Shown here: positions 56,748 to 64,000 of the stretch, one piece after another
Layout of the letters: every line of letters begins with the position of its first letter
How positions within the stretch are numbered: the stretch's first letter is position 1
NCBI GenBank assembly: GCA_022711405.1
Contig: JAKLFC010000012.1
Coordinates: 1 to 64,000, forward strand
Direction of reading: 5' to 3'
DNA: 64,000 bases
Source of the DNA: Bacteroidota bacterium
GTDB lineage: Bacteria; Bacteroidota; Bacteroidia; Bacteroidales; JAGONC01
Program-made: the position numbers and the translations under genes
The notes under the pieces: model-generated
Told to the model about the DNA's origin: nothing
Database searches by the model: none
The model's input: only the letters and a program-made list of their open reading frames with translations

Positions 56748-57495
56748 AATCTGGTCCGTCTGAGTATGAAGTGATCTTTCCAAATCTTCTTTCCCGTTTC
56801 TGAAAATCAATGACAGCCTCATAAAGGTCATTCCTGGTAAAGTCAGGCCAGAGTTTGGGGGTAAAATACAGTTCTGCATAGGCGATCTGCCACAGCAGAA
56901 AATTGCTCAGCCGGTATTCTCCGCTGGTTCTGATCAGCAGTTCCGGATCAGGGTAGGGAGAGGTGGTCAGATGCAGTGCAAATAGGTTATCATCGATATG
57001 CTGAGGATCCAGCTGGTGATGAAGGGCTTTCCGGGCCAGGCTCCGGGCTGCTTCGACTATTTCCCAGCGGGAGCTGTAGCTGAGTGCAAGGATGAGGGTC
57101 ATACGATCGTTGCCGGAGGTGGTTTGGATCGCCTCTTTCAATTCTTCCAGGCATCGGTCATCCAGGTCTGCCAGGTTTCCGATAGCCTGCAGTCGGATGT
57201 TGTTCTTCATGAGGGTTTTTGTTTCCTCACCGATCGTTTGTACCAGCAGCTTCATCAGGGCGCTGACCTCATCCCTGGGGCGGCCCCAGTTCTCGGTTGA
57301 GAAGGCATAAAGTGTCAGGTAGCTGATGCCCAGCTCTGCGGCAGCCTCGGAAATCTCCCTGACTGCCTTCACTCCCTGCTCGTGTCCGAAAACACGTTCC
57401 TTCCCCTTCCGCTGAGCCCAGCGGCCGTTACCATCCATGATCACCGCAACGTGTGAGGGTAGTTTTTCTAAATCTATGTGTTCTTTGAGGTCCAT
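56737..57495 (-). CDS. uppS: Undecaprenyl (isoprenyl) diphosphate synthase
   Basis: A 252-residue cis-prenyltransferase making the C55 lipid carrier for peptidoglycan and O-antigen. ATG 57495 (MDLKEHIDLEKLPSH) is used; a TTG at 57507 is rejected. Motifs: HVAVIMDGNGRWAQRKG with catalytic D21, LTLYAFSTENWGRP, and the C-terminal LLIRTSGEYRLSNFLLWQIAYAELYF (split: IRTSGEYRLSNFLLWQ). The family usually has RTSGExRxSNF, here complete. Position between porG and bamA is conserved in Bacteroidota. Confidence 0.95.
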   Translation of the reverse strand: MDLKEHIDLEKLPSHVAVIMDGNGRWAQRKGKERVFGHEQGVKAVREISEAAAELGISYLTLYAFSTENWGRPRDEVSALMKLLVQTIGEETKTLMKNNIRLQAIGNLADLDDRCLEELKEAIQTTSGNDRMTLILALSYSSRWEIVEAARSLARKALHHQLDPQHIDDNLFALHLTTSPYPDPELLIRTSGEYRLSNFLLWQIAYAELYFTPKLWPDFTRNDLYEAVIDFQKRERRFGKITSYSDGPDYVS

Positions 57496-57539
57496 TTTGC
57501 CTGACAACCTATCACCTTTTGTTCAGTTTAACCTATATC

Positions 57540-58094
57540 TTAAAATTCAAGATTTCTGCATTTATGCTGATTGACAAAACTGAATTTGTAGGTGGCAGCC
57601 ACACCCAGAAATCCATAAAAATCAAGGTTAGGCTCAAGGAACTCGACTCCCTTCCCAATTCCCAGATCTTTTCTGAGCCCTGCTTCAACAGCCAGTCCGA
57701 GCGATTTTCCAACACTGTACTTAAAGCCCAGTCCAAAAGGCAGAGCGACAGGCAAGCGTTTGGATGTTTGCGAAGAATAAGGGACCAACAATGAAAGTCC
57801 GCCAAAAATATAGGTTGAATAATAATTCTTGGTGCTTCCAAGAAAAAAATTGAGGTAGTTGATCTCGTACCTGGCCGCCAGTTCAAACGCCTTACCTGCA
57901 ATCGTCGCTGTTCCAGAGACAGCCTGCCTTGAATTGAAGCTATGGCGGTATATTAGTTCGTAGGCCATGGAGGTTCGTTTCAGATTCCGGTCGATCCTGA
58001 ATGCGGAGCCCACAAAACCACCAATTTCATCATACTGTGCAGAAGCACAGATGCACATAAAAACAATGGGCAGCATCAGCAGTATTTGTCTCAT
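57540..58094 (-). CDS. porG: PorG-like (DUF6089) outer-membrane protein of the type IX secretion system
   Basis: A 184-residue exported beta-barrel-like protein: signal peptide MRQILLMLPIVFMCICASAQ, then QYDEIGGFVGSAF, YELIYRHSFNS, FELAARYEINYLNFF, TYIFGGLSLLVP, LPFGLGFKYSVGKSLGLAVEAGLRK (in split strands). The EIGGF start, the FGLGFKYSVGK core and the location directly before uppS-bamA-skp-skp match PorG (PG0189 in Porphyromonas gingivalis), which binds the PorK-PorN rings in the outer membrane. The protein is shorter than I recall for the family (about 230 residues), with the region after the first strand apparently reduced. The symbol rests mainly on synteny and weak motifs. Confidence 0.68.
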   Translation of the reverse strand: MRQILLMLPIVFMCICASAQYDEIGGFVGSAFRIDRNLKRTSMAYELIYRHSFNSRQAVSGTATIAGKAFELAARYEINYLNFFLGSTKNYYSTYIFGGLSLLVPYSSQTSKRLPVALPFGLGFKYSVGKSLGLAVEAGLRKDLGIGKGVEFLEPNLDFYGFLGVAATYKFSFVNQHKCRNLEF

Positions 58095-58108
58095 GATTTT
58101 CAGGAGCG

Positions 58109-58116
58109 CAAAATTA
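58109..58116 (-). promoter_or_regulatory. Predicted -7 box TAATTTTG for porG-uppS-bamA
   Basis: Exact TAnnTTTG on the minus strand, 14 bases before the porG-like ATG. Confidence 0.45.
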
Positions 58117-58140
58117 TCAAATTTTTCTTTCCAATGATCC

Positions 58141-59037
58141 TCAGGAATTACCGTTGGGATAGTTTCTGATATCGATTCCCCATTTCAACTTGTCACGTAT
58201 GGTGCTGAAGAAATTTTGTTTCTCCATCCGGATGAGGTTGATTTTGAAATCCTCTTTGACCACTATGATCTCCGTGGAAGAATTGATCGCCTGAAAGCGG
58301 GAGTCCAGGCTGATATAGCATTCGCTGCTGCGGCCCTCCACGTTAAGGCGGATCACACGATTATCAGGGATAACGATAGGTCTGACCGTTAAATTGTGTG
58401 TGGCGATGGGAGTTATGATAAAATCCCCGGAATCCGGGTGAAGGATAGGTCCGTTGCAGGAAAGCGAATAGGCCGTCGAACCGGTGGGGGTGGCGATCAT
58501 CAGACCGTCAGCCCAGTAAGAGTTCAGAAAAAGGCCATCCACATAGGTATGGATGGTCAGCATGGTATTGGGCTCTTTTTTATAAATGGCCAGTTCGTTC
58601 AGGGCATAGTTCACCTTACCGAACAAACCCTTTGGTGATTCCAGGCAGACCAGGGTTCGCTGATCCAGGGTGTAATTATGGGTGAGCAATGCATGGGATG
58701 CCAGTTCAATATGTTCTGTGGATACACTCGACAGGAATCCCAGGCGGCCAGTGTTGATCCCCAGGATAGGAATTCCCGAGTCCCTTACCAGTGCAAGGGT
58801 ATCCAGCAAGGTGCCATCCCCTCCGATGGATACCAGGTAATCAAGACTGCCGGCGATATCCTGATGCGATTCGAATGTATCATATTGTATATCAACATTA
58901 TACAATTGCTTTAAACGACGTTGGAAGGGTTCATAAAGCATGACGTGAACACCGGATCCGGCCAAACGCTGGATGAGTTGCTGAATCGCGGATACATATT
59001 CCGCAGGAACGGACTTACCAAAAAGGCCTATGTTCAT
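58141..59037 (-). CDS. nadK: NAD kinase
   Basis: A 298-residue cytoplasmic kinase making NADP from NAD. The family signature SIGGDGTLLDT is at about 71-80 (GGDGT 72-76), followed by ILGINTGRLGFLSSV, NELAIYKKEPNTML and DGLMIATPTGSTAYSLSCNGPI (split: TPTGSTAYSLS). Length and motifs are normal. It is 7 bases downstream of the CBS-domain gene and probably in one operon with it. Confidence 0.96.
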   Translation of the reverse strand: MNIGLFGKSVPAEYVSAIQQLIQRLAGSGVHVMLYEPFQRRLKQLYNVDIQYDTFESHQDIAGSLDYLVSIGGDGTLLDTLALVRDSGIPILGINTGRLGFLSSVSTEHIELASHALLTHNYTLDQRTLVCLESPKGLFGKVNYALNELAIYKKEPNTMLTIHTYVDGLFLNSYWADGLMIATPTGSTAYSLSCNGPILHPDSGDFIITPIATHNLTVRPIVIPDNRVIRLNVEGRSSECYISLDSRFQAINSSTEIIVVKEDFKINLIRMEKQNFFSTIRDKLKWGIDIRNYPNGNS

Positions 59038-59044
59038 AGTTCTG

Positions 59045-59707
59045 TCATATATTCAAGTACCTCATCAGGGAATCATAACGGTCGCGGAGGTCATCATTGG
59101 GATCCTTCGGGGAGAAGGATGCCTTGACGATATAATTATACCTGTTGAACGTCTGAAGGATGGACCTGATGTCGGTCTGGTTTATTCTAATCGTTACATC
59201 CAGTTTTGTGGACTCCCTGTGAGAGGAAAGGTACAGGCCGAGGATCCTGGCATCGTTGGATTCGATGATCCGGGCAATTTCTGACAACAGGTAATCGTTC
59301 ACATTCAGCTCAAGGATGATCACCGCACCCGGGAATCCAATACCGCTAAGGACGCCAAAACCACCGAGCAGCTTCCGCATGGTGATAAGCCCGAGATAAT
59401 CCTCTTTTTCATTGAGTACCGGTATGATGGAGATGTTCATGGAATCTGCCAGTTTGATCACATCAAAAATATGGTCATACTCGCTGACGAAGGTACGCTG
59501 CAGGGCAGATTTGAGGCCCTCCAGCGGCTGATCCGGATCCCCAAGTGTATAGATGTCGGTTTCCGTGATCAGTCCCAGGTATGCTTCCTTATCCGTTACC
59601 GGCATATGCCAGACTTTATATTCATCCATCAGCATCAGGGCGCTGGTGCCGGTGTCGGAAATTTTCAGCGGGTGGATACCCTCGGCGATCAGGTCTTTGG
59701 CAATCAT
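59045..59707 (-). CDS. CBS-domain protein with C-terminal ACT-like region
   Basis: A 220-residue protein. Two CBS domains fill residues about 1-135 (DTGTSALMLMDEYKVWHMPVTDKEAYLGLITE; DVIKLADSMNISIIPVLNEKEDYLGLITM, in split motifs). The C-terminal 80 residues (VIILELNVNDYLLSEIARI, LDVTIRINQTDIRSILQTF) look like an ACT-type ligand domain. CBS pairs bind adenine nucleotides. The start has GGAGG four bases before the ATG. Location directly upstream of nadK is shared by many Bacteroidota, suggesting a nucleotide-sensing role, which is inference. Confidence 0.88.
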   Translation of the reverse strand: MIAKDLIAEGIHPLKISDTGTSALMLMDEYKVWHMPVTDKEAYLGLITETDIYTLGDPDQPLEGLKSALQRTFVSEYDHIFDVIKLADSMNISIIPVLNEKEDYLGLITMRKLLGGFGVLSGIGFPGAVIILELNVNDYLLSEIARIIESNDARILGLYLSSHRESTKLDVTIRINQTDIRSILQTFNRYNYIVKASFSPKDPNDDLRDRYDSLMRYLNI

Positions 59708-59787
59708 TCAACCTCCACAAAACAAGGGTGCTAAGGTACTATTTTTTAGTGCATCAGCGCAGTGGGCGATGAAATTTGAATGGATCA

Positions 59788-59818
59788 TTGAAGATGAGGA
59801 TCCTTATTAGTAGATTTG
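59788..59818 (+). promoter_or_regulatory. Predicted promoter of pdxJ
   Basis: TTG at 59788-59790, 20 bp spacer, TAGATTTG at 59811-59818 (exact TAnnTTTG). The pdxJ ATG at 59845 is 26 bases further on. It lies within the longer open frame, which argues for the downstream start. Confidence 0.6.
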
Positions 59819-59844
59819 TGCTGCCGGTAACAAAAACAGTTCAT

Positions 59845-60570
59845 ATGGTCAGATTAAGTGTCAATATCAATAAGATTGCGACCCTGCGCAATGCACGCGG
59901 GGGAAACACGCCGGATGTGCTGAAGGCGGCGATTGATTGCCAGCGGTTTGGTGCGCAGGGCATCACTGTTCATCCCCGGCCGGATGAAAGGCACATCCGC
60001 TACCAGGATGTGCTGGATATAAAGCCTTTAATTACGACCGAGTTCAACATTGAAGGATATCCATCCGAGGCATTCATCGACCTGGTGCTGAAGGTCATCC
60101 CTGATCAGGTCACGCTGGTTCCTGATCCGCCGGGAGTGCTGACGTCCAATGCAGGATGGGACACCGTTTCGCACCAGGAATTTCTTTCCCGAGTAATCCT
60201 CATTTTCAGAGAGGCCGGGATACGGACTTCCCTTTTCATTGAGGCTGATCCCATCCTGATCCGTCATGCAAAAAAAACAGGGACAGACCGCGTGGAACTC
60301 TATACGGAAAGCTATGCCAGGATGTACCCTGCCGACAGGGAAGCAGCCATACGACCTTTTCTGGCAGCTGCACAGGCAGCCGTGGATGTTTCGCTTGGAT
60401 TGAATGCCGGGCATGATCTCAGTCTTGAGAACCTCCGCTATTTTGCCACTCACATCCCGGGTTTGATGGAAGTCTCCATCGGTCATGCACTGATCTCAGA
60501 TGCACTGTATCTCGGACTGGAGAATACCATTCAGATGTACAGGAGGCAGCTTGGCAATGTGGAAGGATAG
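59845..60570 (+). CDS. pdxJ: Pyridoxine 5'-phosphate synthase
   Basis: A 241-residue TIM-barrel enzyme condensing 3-amino-2-oxopropyl phosphate with deoxyxylulose 5-phosphate to pyridoxine 5'-phosphate (vitamin B6). ATG 59845 begins [18 protein letters not shown], the canonical N-terminus. Further motifs: [75 protein letters not shown]. Length is typical. The only B6 gene in the window. Confidence 0.96.
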   Translation: MVRLSVNINKIATLRNARGGNTPDVLKAAIDCQRFGAQGITVHPRPDERHIRYQDVLDIKPLITTEFNIEGYPSEAFIDLVLKVIPDQVTLVPDPPGVLTSNAGWDTVSHQEFLSRVILIFREAGIRTSLFIEADPILIRHAKKTGTDRVELYTESYARMYPADREAAIRPFLAAAQAAVDVSLGLNAGHDLSLENLRYFATHIPGLMEVSIGHALISDALYLGLENTIQMYRRQLGNVEG

Positions 60571-60580
60571 TGGACGTAAA

Positions 60581-60620
60581 GGTCATTTATGGTCATTTAT
60601 GGTTATTTGTGGTTATTATA
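60581..60620. repeat. Decanucleotide repeats GGTYATTTAT in spacer
   Basis: Four consecutive 10-mers: GGTCATTTAT twice, GGTTATTTGT, GGTTATTATA, with GTGGTTATTC after them. They lie between pdxJ and the hydrolase gene. Related decamers occur at 7966-7985 and 9571-9590. Confidence 0.7.
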
Positions 60621-60655
60621 GTGGTTATTCGCTATAACTTGAACGATAAGAAGGC

Positions 60656-61450
60656 ATGAAGTTATTTTACAGGCATTTTGGGTCGGGGGAGCCGTTGATC
60701 CTATTGCACGGGGTATTCGGAATGTCGGATAACTGGGTAACCGTTGGTCGCCGGCTGGGAGCGCATTTTTCCGTTTTCATACCCGATCAGAGGAATCACG
60801 GGCATTCACCTCATAATGAGGCTCATAACTATTATGCACTGGCAGACGACGTGCTGGAGTTCATGGATGAGCATAACCTGCAGGATGCTGCCATCATCGG
60901 CCATTCGATGGGGGGAAAAGTGGCGATGTGTGTCGCACTGGAAGCTTCCCATCGTATTAACAAGCTGGTCATCATCGATATCAGTCCGAAGCAGTATCCG
61001 GTCAGGCAGGAGCACATTGGCATTTTGCATGCGATGCGCTCGGTGGACCTCAGCCAGCTTACCTCGCGTCAGGAAGCGGAAACACTTTTCCAAGAGTATC
61101 CCCTGAGCGACAGGATGAGGTATTTCATTTTAAAGAACCTGAACAGGGATCACGCCGGCCGTTTTTTCTGGAGGATCAATCTGGGCGCGCTGGAGGCGAA
61201 CCTGGAGGGGATTTCCGGATCAATCCCCATCAGGGGCAGCTATGCAGGTCCCGTTCTTGTGATCCGGGGAGGGGATTCGGATTATATCACCGAGGCTGAC
61301 GGGCCCTTCTTTTCCTTTTCCTTTCCCAATTATCGGATGACCACTATTGCAGGTGCATCCCACTGGGTGCATGCCGACCGCCCGGAAGAATTATTCACTG
61401 AGGTGATGGCTTTTCTAAGGCCAGGCCACCGTCAGGTCAGTACCTTATAA
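60656..61450 (+). CDS. Alpha/beta hydrolase (YbfF/esterase-like)
   Basis: A 264-residue cytoplasmic hydrolase. The oxyanion motif is LLHGVFGMSDNW, the nucleophile elbow IGHSMGGK with S84, and the catalytic histidine is in GASHWVHADRPEEL. PDQRNHGHSPH is typical of YbfF-type esterases and related MenH/haloperoxidase-like proteins. The substrate cannot be predicted. Its last 14 bases overlap the convergent membrane protein gene (61437-61450). Confidence 0.9.
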   Translation: MKLFYRHFGSGEPLILLHGVFGMSDNWVTVGRRLGAHFSVFIPDQRNHGHSPHNEAHNYYALADDVLEFMDEHNLQDAAIIGHSMGGKVAMCVALEASHRINKLVIIDISPKQYPVRQEHIGILHAMRSVDLSQLTSRQEAETLFQEYPLSDRMRYFILKNLNRDHAGRFFWRINLGALEANLEGISGSIPIRGSYAGPVLVIRGGDSDYITEADGPFFSFSFPNYRMTTIAGASHWVHADRPEELFTEVMAFLRPGHRQVSTL

Positions 61451-62393
61451 TGCTCAGGCTGGAGACTGCCGCATCGATCGAGATGAAGATCCTGTTACTG
61501 CTTGAGTCGAAATCATCCGATTGGAAGGTGTGATCCTTGATCTTATGGAATCCTTCCAGTTCTCGTGATGAAAGTACCGTATTGGCATTGACTTCACACC
61601 CGGATGCCTGAGGCACTTTGATGGTGATGGAGGATGCGCCGGCATCTATGGTTACCTGCGTCTCAGGATAATCGTCGCCCAGGACCATTTCGATGGAGGC
61701 CGCTCCTCCGTCAATATCGATGGATTTGGTCTTGTAGGAGCTCATATCCAGGTCAACAGCTGCTGCACCGATATCCAGGTCGAAATCCCACACAGGGGCG
61801 GGGTGAAGTTTGATGTTTACTTTATGTTCCCTGCCGGGCCGGTGGATATTTTGGTCCTGCAGGGTAAGCGAGATGATCTGTTTTTCCCCGGAATCCATGG
61901 AAGTCATGCTATAGTCTCCCCAGAAGCCTTTGCGTTCAAAGTCGATGAGATGGGTAGTGGTGTCGCTGACATGGAACTCACCGGCAGCAGCATCCAGGCG
62001 CAGTTCAGCAGCAGTCATGGTCGAATCATAGGGCTCGACCAGGTTCTGGTAGGAGATATCAGCCTTATCACTCCTTTTCTGTTGCCACTTCTCCCAGTCT
62101 TCGTCATTCCAGTTCCACTCATGGAACGGTCGCCCCAGCCAGCGGAATCCGGGATGCCTGGCCTGATTGTCGCGGGTCATCAGGAAAAAAGCGAAAACCA
62201 GAATCAGGAAGGATACCAGGAGCTTGATCCAGTCCTTCATCGGGATGAGGGATATTCCCCACAGCACCAGGACGATCGGCCACAGTCGCAGCAGTGACCA
62301 CCAGGTAAACGAGATGGCTCCTACATTCCTGAGAATGATCAGGATACCGATAAGGATGAGGACAGCACCCCAGAAAATTTTCTTGTAGCTCAT
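61437..62393 (-). CDS. LiaF-like membrane protein with toast-rack type C-terminal domain
   Basis: A 318-residue protein: four short helices in the first 80 residues (IFWGAVLILIGILIILRNV; LLRLWPIVLVLWGISLI; LLVSFLILVFAFFLM), then a charged linker and a beta-rich domain of repeated short strands (AAELRLDAAAGEFHVSD, DFDLDIGAAAVDLDMSS, QVTIDAGASSITIKVPQ). This matches LiaF-TM plus the DUF2154/toast-rack fold seen in cell-envelope stress modulators of the LiaF kind. There is no LiaSR pair nearby. It overlaps the preceding small membrane protein gene by 4 bases, so the two are coupled. Confidence 0.82.
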   Translation of the reverse strand: MSYKKIFWGAVLILIGILIILRNVGAISFTWWSLLRLWPIVLVLWGISLIPMKDWIKLLVSFLILVFAFFLMTRDNQARHPGFRWLGRPFHEWNWNDEDWEKWQQKRSDKADISYQNLVEPYDSTMTAAELRLDAAAGEFHVSDTTTHLIDFERKGFWGDYSMTSMDSGEKQIISLTLQDQNIHRPGREHKVNIKLHPAPVWDFDLDIGAAAVDLDMSSYKTKSIDIDGGAASIEMVLGDDYPETQVTIDAGASSITIKVPQASGCEVNANTVLSSRELEGFHKIKDHTFQSDDFDSSSNRIFISIDAAVSSLSIIRY

Positions 62394-62632
62394 GGCAGAT
62401 TTTTGTTTTTTTCTTTATACGCATTGTACACCAGAATAATTCCGCCCACAATCAGGATAACGGGCCAGAGATCGCCGAAACGAACATTGGGCAGGAGCCT
62501 GTCGATCAGAAATAAAATTCCGATGGTGATCAGAATGATCCCTGCCACAAGACTGCCGTTGGTCTTTTCCTTTTTTGGATCACGGGGCCCTGAGGGTACG
62601 GGATTGGGAATGTTGTTGGTTTCTTGTTCCAT
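62390..62632 (-). CDS. Small LiaI/LiaF-type (DUF5668) membrane protein
   Basis: An 80-residue protein with a polar, proline-rich N-terminus (NNIPNPVPSGPRDPKKEK) and two helices (LVAGIILITIGILFLIDRLL and LWPVILIVGGIILVYNAY). The second half has the FGDLWPVILI pattern of DUF5668. Its stop overlaps the start of the larger LiaF-like gene. A near-perfect inverted repeat (62659-62683) lies 27 bases upstream of its ATG. Confidence 0.8.
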   Translation of the reverse strand: MEQETNNIPNPVPSGPRDPKKEKTNGSLVAGIILITIGILFLIDRLLPNVRFGDLWPVILIVGGIILVYNAYKEKNKNLP

Positions 62633-62658
62633 GGTTATCAGGATTTAAACATATGAAT

Positions 62659-62683
62659 CCATTCCGTCGATACGACAGAATGG
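62659..62683. repeat. Inverted repeat upstream of the LiaF-like pair
   Basis: CCATTC-C-GTCG-ATA-CGAC-A-GAATGG: arms of 11 bases with a single C/A mismatch around a 3-base centre. No T-tract follows in either direction, so it looks more like an operator than a terminator. Confidence 0.6.
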
Positions 62684-62730
62684 TGATTGGACGTAAAGAT
62701 ATGAAAAAAAGTTACATTTTCGTCAGATTT

Positions 62731-63573
62731 TCAACCGGCTAGTTCCCTGTTTTGCCGGTGAACCCTGGCAGATATGAAAATGCTGATCTCATAGAGTCCA
62801 TAAAGAGGAATGGCCACCATCGTCTGGCTGAAGACATCGGGTGGAGTGATGATGGCGGCGATGATCAGGATGATGACCAGGGCATACTTGCGGCTCTTTC
62901 TCATAAAGGAAGGAGTGAGCAGCCCGATCCTGGAGAAGAAATAGACGAACACAGGCAGTTCGAACACCAGGCCGGTGGCAAAGGTGAGGGATACCACAGT
63001 ACTCAGGTAGGATTTCAGTGAGATCTGGTTCTGTACCATATCACTGACCGTATAGGATCCCAGAAAATTAAGGGTAAGAGGCACGATCAGGAAATAGCTG
63101 AAGAGAATACCAATCAGAAACAGCAGTGACATGACGATCACGGCTCCCCCGGAGTATTTTCTTTCCCTTAGTTTCAGAGCGGGTTTCACAAACCTCCAGA
63201 TCTCCCAGAGCACGTAAGGCACAGCCAGTACCAGCCCTGCTGCGACCGATATGTACATATGGGTCATGAACTGGCCCGACATGGATAGGTTGACGATATT
63301 GAGCGAAAAGTCCTTAAAGCAAAGGGCGGGTGTGGAAACCAGGTCGGCCAGTTTGCACAGCCAGCGGTTGGTGATGAAGTCAGCATCTTTGGGAGCCAGC
63401 AGGATGTCGTCGAACAGGATTTTCCGGTTCATCATGGCCAGGATGGAAAAGGCCAGAATGGCAATGATCGAGCGAAGGACATGCCATCTCAGTTCCTCCA
63501 GGTGCTGCCAGAAGGACATCTCTTTTTCGGGATTGGGATCCCTTGTTTTTTTTGTGGATATTGTTTCCACCAA
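62731..63573 (-). CDS. tatC: Sec-independent protein translocase subunit TatC
   Basis: A 280-residue inner-membrane protein with six helices. Family landmarks are MSFWQHLEELRWHVLRSI near the N-terminus (the twin-arginine signal-binding region), WEIWRFVKPALKLRERKY, and the later helices LTFATGLVFELPVFVYFF and YALVIILIIAAIITPPDVFSQTMVA (in split reading). It exports folded proteins with twin-arginine signals together with TatA, which is not in the window. It has a somewhat longer first periplasmic loop (APKDADFITNRWLCKLADLV) than Escherichia coli TatC, as is usual in Bacteroidota. Confidence 0.94.
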   Translation of the reverse strand: MVETISTKKTRDPNPEKEMSFWQHLEELRWHVLRSIIAILAFSILAMMNRKILFDDILLAPKDADFITNRWLCKLADLVSTPALCFKDFSLNIVNLSMSGQFMTHMYISVAAGLVLAVPYVLWEIWRFVKPALKLRERKYSGGAVIVMSLLFLIGILFSYFLIVPLTLNFLGSYTVSDMVQNQISLKSYLSTVVSLTFATGLVFELPVFVYFFSRIGLLTPSFMRKSRKYALVIILIIAAIITPPDVFSQTMVAIPLYGLYEISIFISARVHRQNRELAG

Positions 63574-63624
63574 TTATGGATGATAATCGTAGAAAGCGGC
63601 AGGTGACTTCAGCAAACCGTGGGA

Positions 63625-63999
63625 TCATGAGCATCCGCCACTGGCCACTTTTTTCTTCTTTATTTTAGTGGCAATCGTGGGTTTGGGAGCAGATGAAGTG
63701 CCTTCCTGCTGCGATGGAGCAACAGCTCCTGCACCGAGTGCCATTCCAGCGCCTTTTCTGAAATCATATCTGGCGAATTCGTCCCCCGGATTTGTGGATA
63801 CAGGTGACGCTGGATTCATAATGGTCTCCACCCAGTAATTCAATCCTCCCTCCAGCACATAATTATTGCCATATCCCAGCTGTCTGATGAGCATCCAGGC
63901 CTCGTTGGAGTGCGTCGTGCCGTTGGAGTACAATACATTCATCTTGACATCCTGATCCAGAATATCTGTCCACTGATCGGAAAGGATATTATCCAGAGG
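63625..63999 (-). CDS. Rhodanese-like domain protein, C-terminal part (5' end outside window)
   Basis: The frame is open to the window edge, giving 124 residues. PLDNILSDQWTDILDQDVKMNVLYSNGTTHSNEAW matches the second half of a rhodanese domain in shape (VLYSNGTTHSNEAW, LIRQLGYGNNYVLEGGLNYW). The position of the usual catalytic cysteine (VYCxxGxxS) is a serine, so sulfur transfer by that residue is unlikely. The tail is rich in A, K and P, ends in KKKKVASGGCS and contains a single cysteine. It is upstream of tatC on the same strand (51-base gap). Confidence 0.75.
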   Translation of the reverse strand, partial: PLDNILSDQWTDILDQDVKMNVLYSNGTTHSNEAWMLIRQLGYGNNYVLEGGLNYWVETIMNPASPVSTNPGDEFARYDFRKGAGMALGAGAVAPSQQEGTSSAPKPTIATKIKKKKVASGGCS

Positions 64000-64000
64000 A

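Overview
The window looks like a chromosomal segment of a member of the Bacteroidota, probably an uncultured Bacteroidales-like lineage; the exact taxon cannot be read from the sequence. Evidence: C-terminal sorting domains of the type IX secretion system (T9SS type A at 562-3535 and 10489-11925, type B / gliding-motility type at 3771-5834), a PorG-like gene in the conserved porG-uppS-bamA-skp-skp block, and at least fifteen -7 promoter boxes of the Bacteroidota form TAnnTTTG in front of genes. No rRNA, convincing tRNA, CRISPR array, prophage or insertion sequence was found. Apart from the accessory left end, this is a dense housekeeping region.

Left end (1-12 kb), the accessory part: the end of a Fic-family gene; two tandem paralogous secreted proteins in AT-rich DNA; a large secreted fibronectin-like protein; a LytS-like sensor kinase with periplasmic TPRs (5886-7952) and a LytTR response regulator (9602-10381), with an AAA ATPase of the DUF4143 type lodged between them; and a secreted repeat protein interrupted by one in-frame stop codon. 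Spacers here carry heptanucleotide and decanucleotide repeats. Two spacers carry AAGTRAA repeats at exact 21-bp steps, each 31 bp from a promoter-like TAAYTTTA element. This is the best candidate in the window for an undescribed regulon (LytTR-type operators).

Middle (12-34 kb): guaB; three periplasmic peptidyl-prolyl isomerase-like genes and a MoxR ATPase; an efflux cassette (adaptor, FtsX/MacB permease, TolC) with no ATP-binding subunit; peroxiredoxin and MazG; a lipid A deacylase-like protein, a GIN-domain lipoprotein and a polytopic membrane protein; prolyl-tRNA synthetase; a low-complexity lipoprotein; a FadL-like porin; a zinc-ribbon coiled-coil protein with a Nif3-like protein.

Right part (35-64 kb): lpxK and an LpxH-like hydrolase (lipid A), gap, an M20 dipeptidase, a DsbD-like reductase, tilS, then two enzyme systems for 2-oxoglutarate back to back: korAB plus a 55-residue ferredoxin, and the sucA-sucB-nadB-carbonic anhydrase-like operon closed by a clear terminator. 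Facing it is the envelope block cbs-nadK-porG-uppS-bamA-skp-skp, followed by pdxJ, an alpha/beta hydrolase, two LiaF-like membrane proteins, tatC and a rhodanese-like gene cut by the window edge.

Most of the right half serves envelope biogenesis (lipid A, undecaprenyl phosphate, outer-membrane insertion, periplasmic chaperones, T9SS) and central carbon or redox metabolism.
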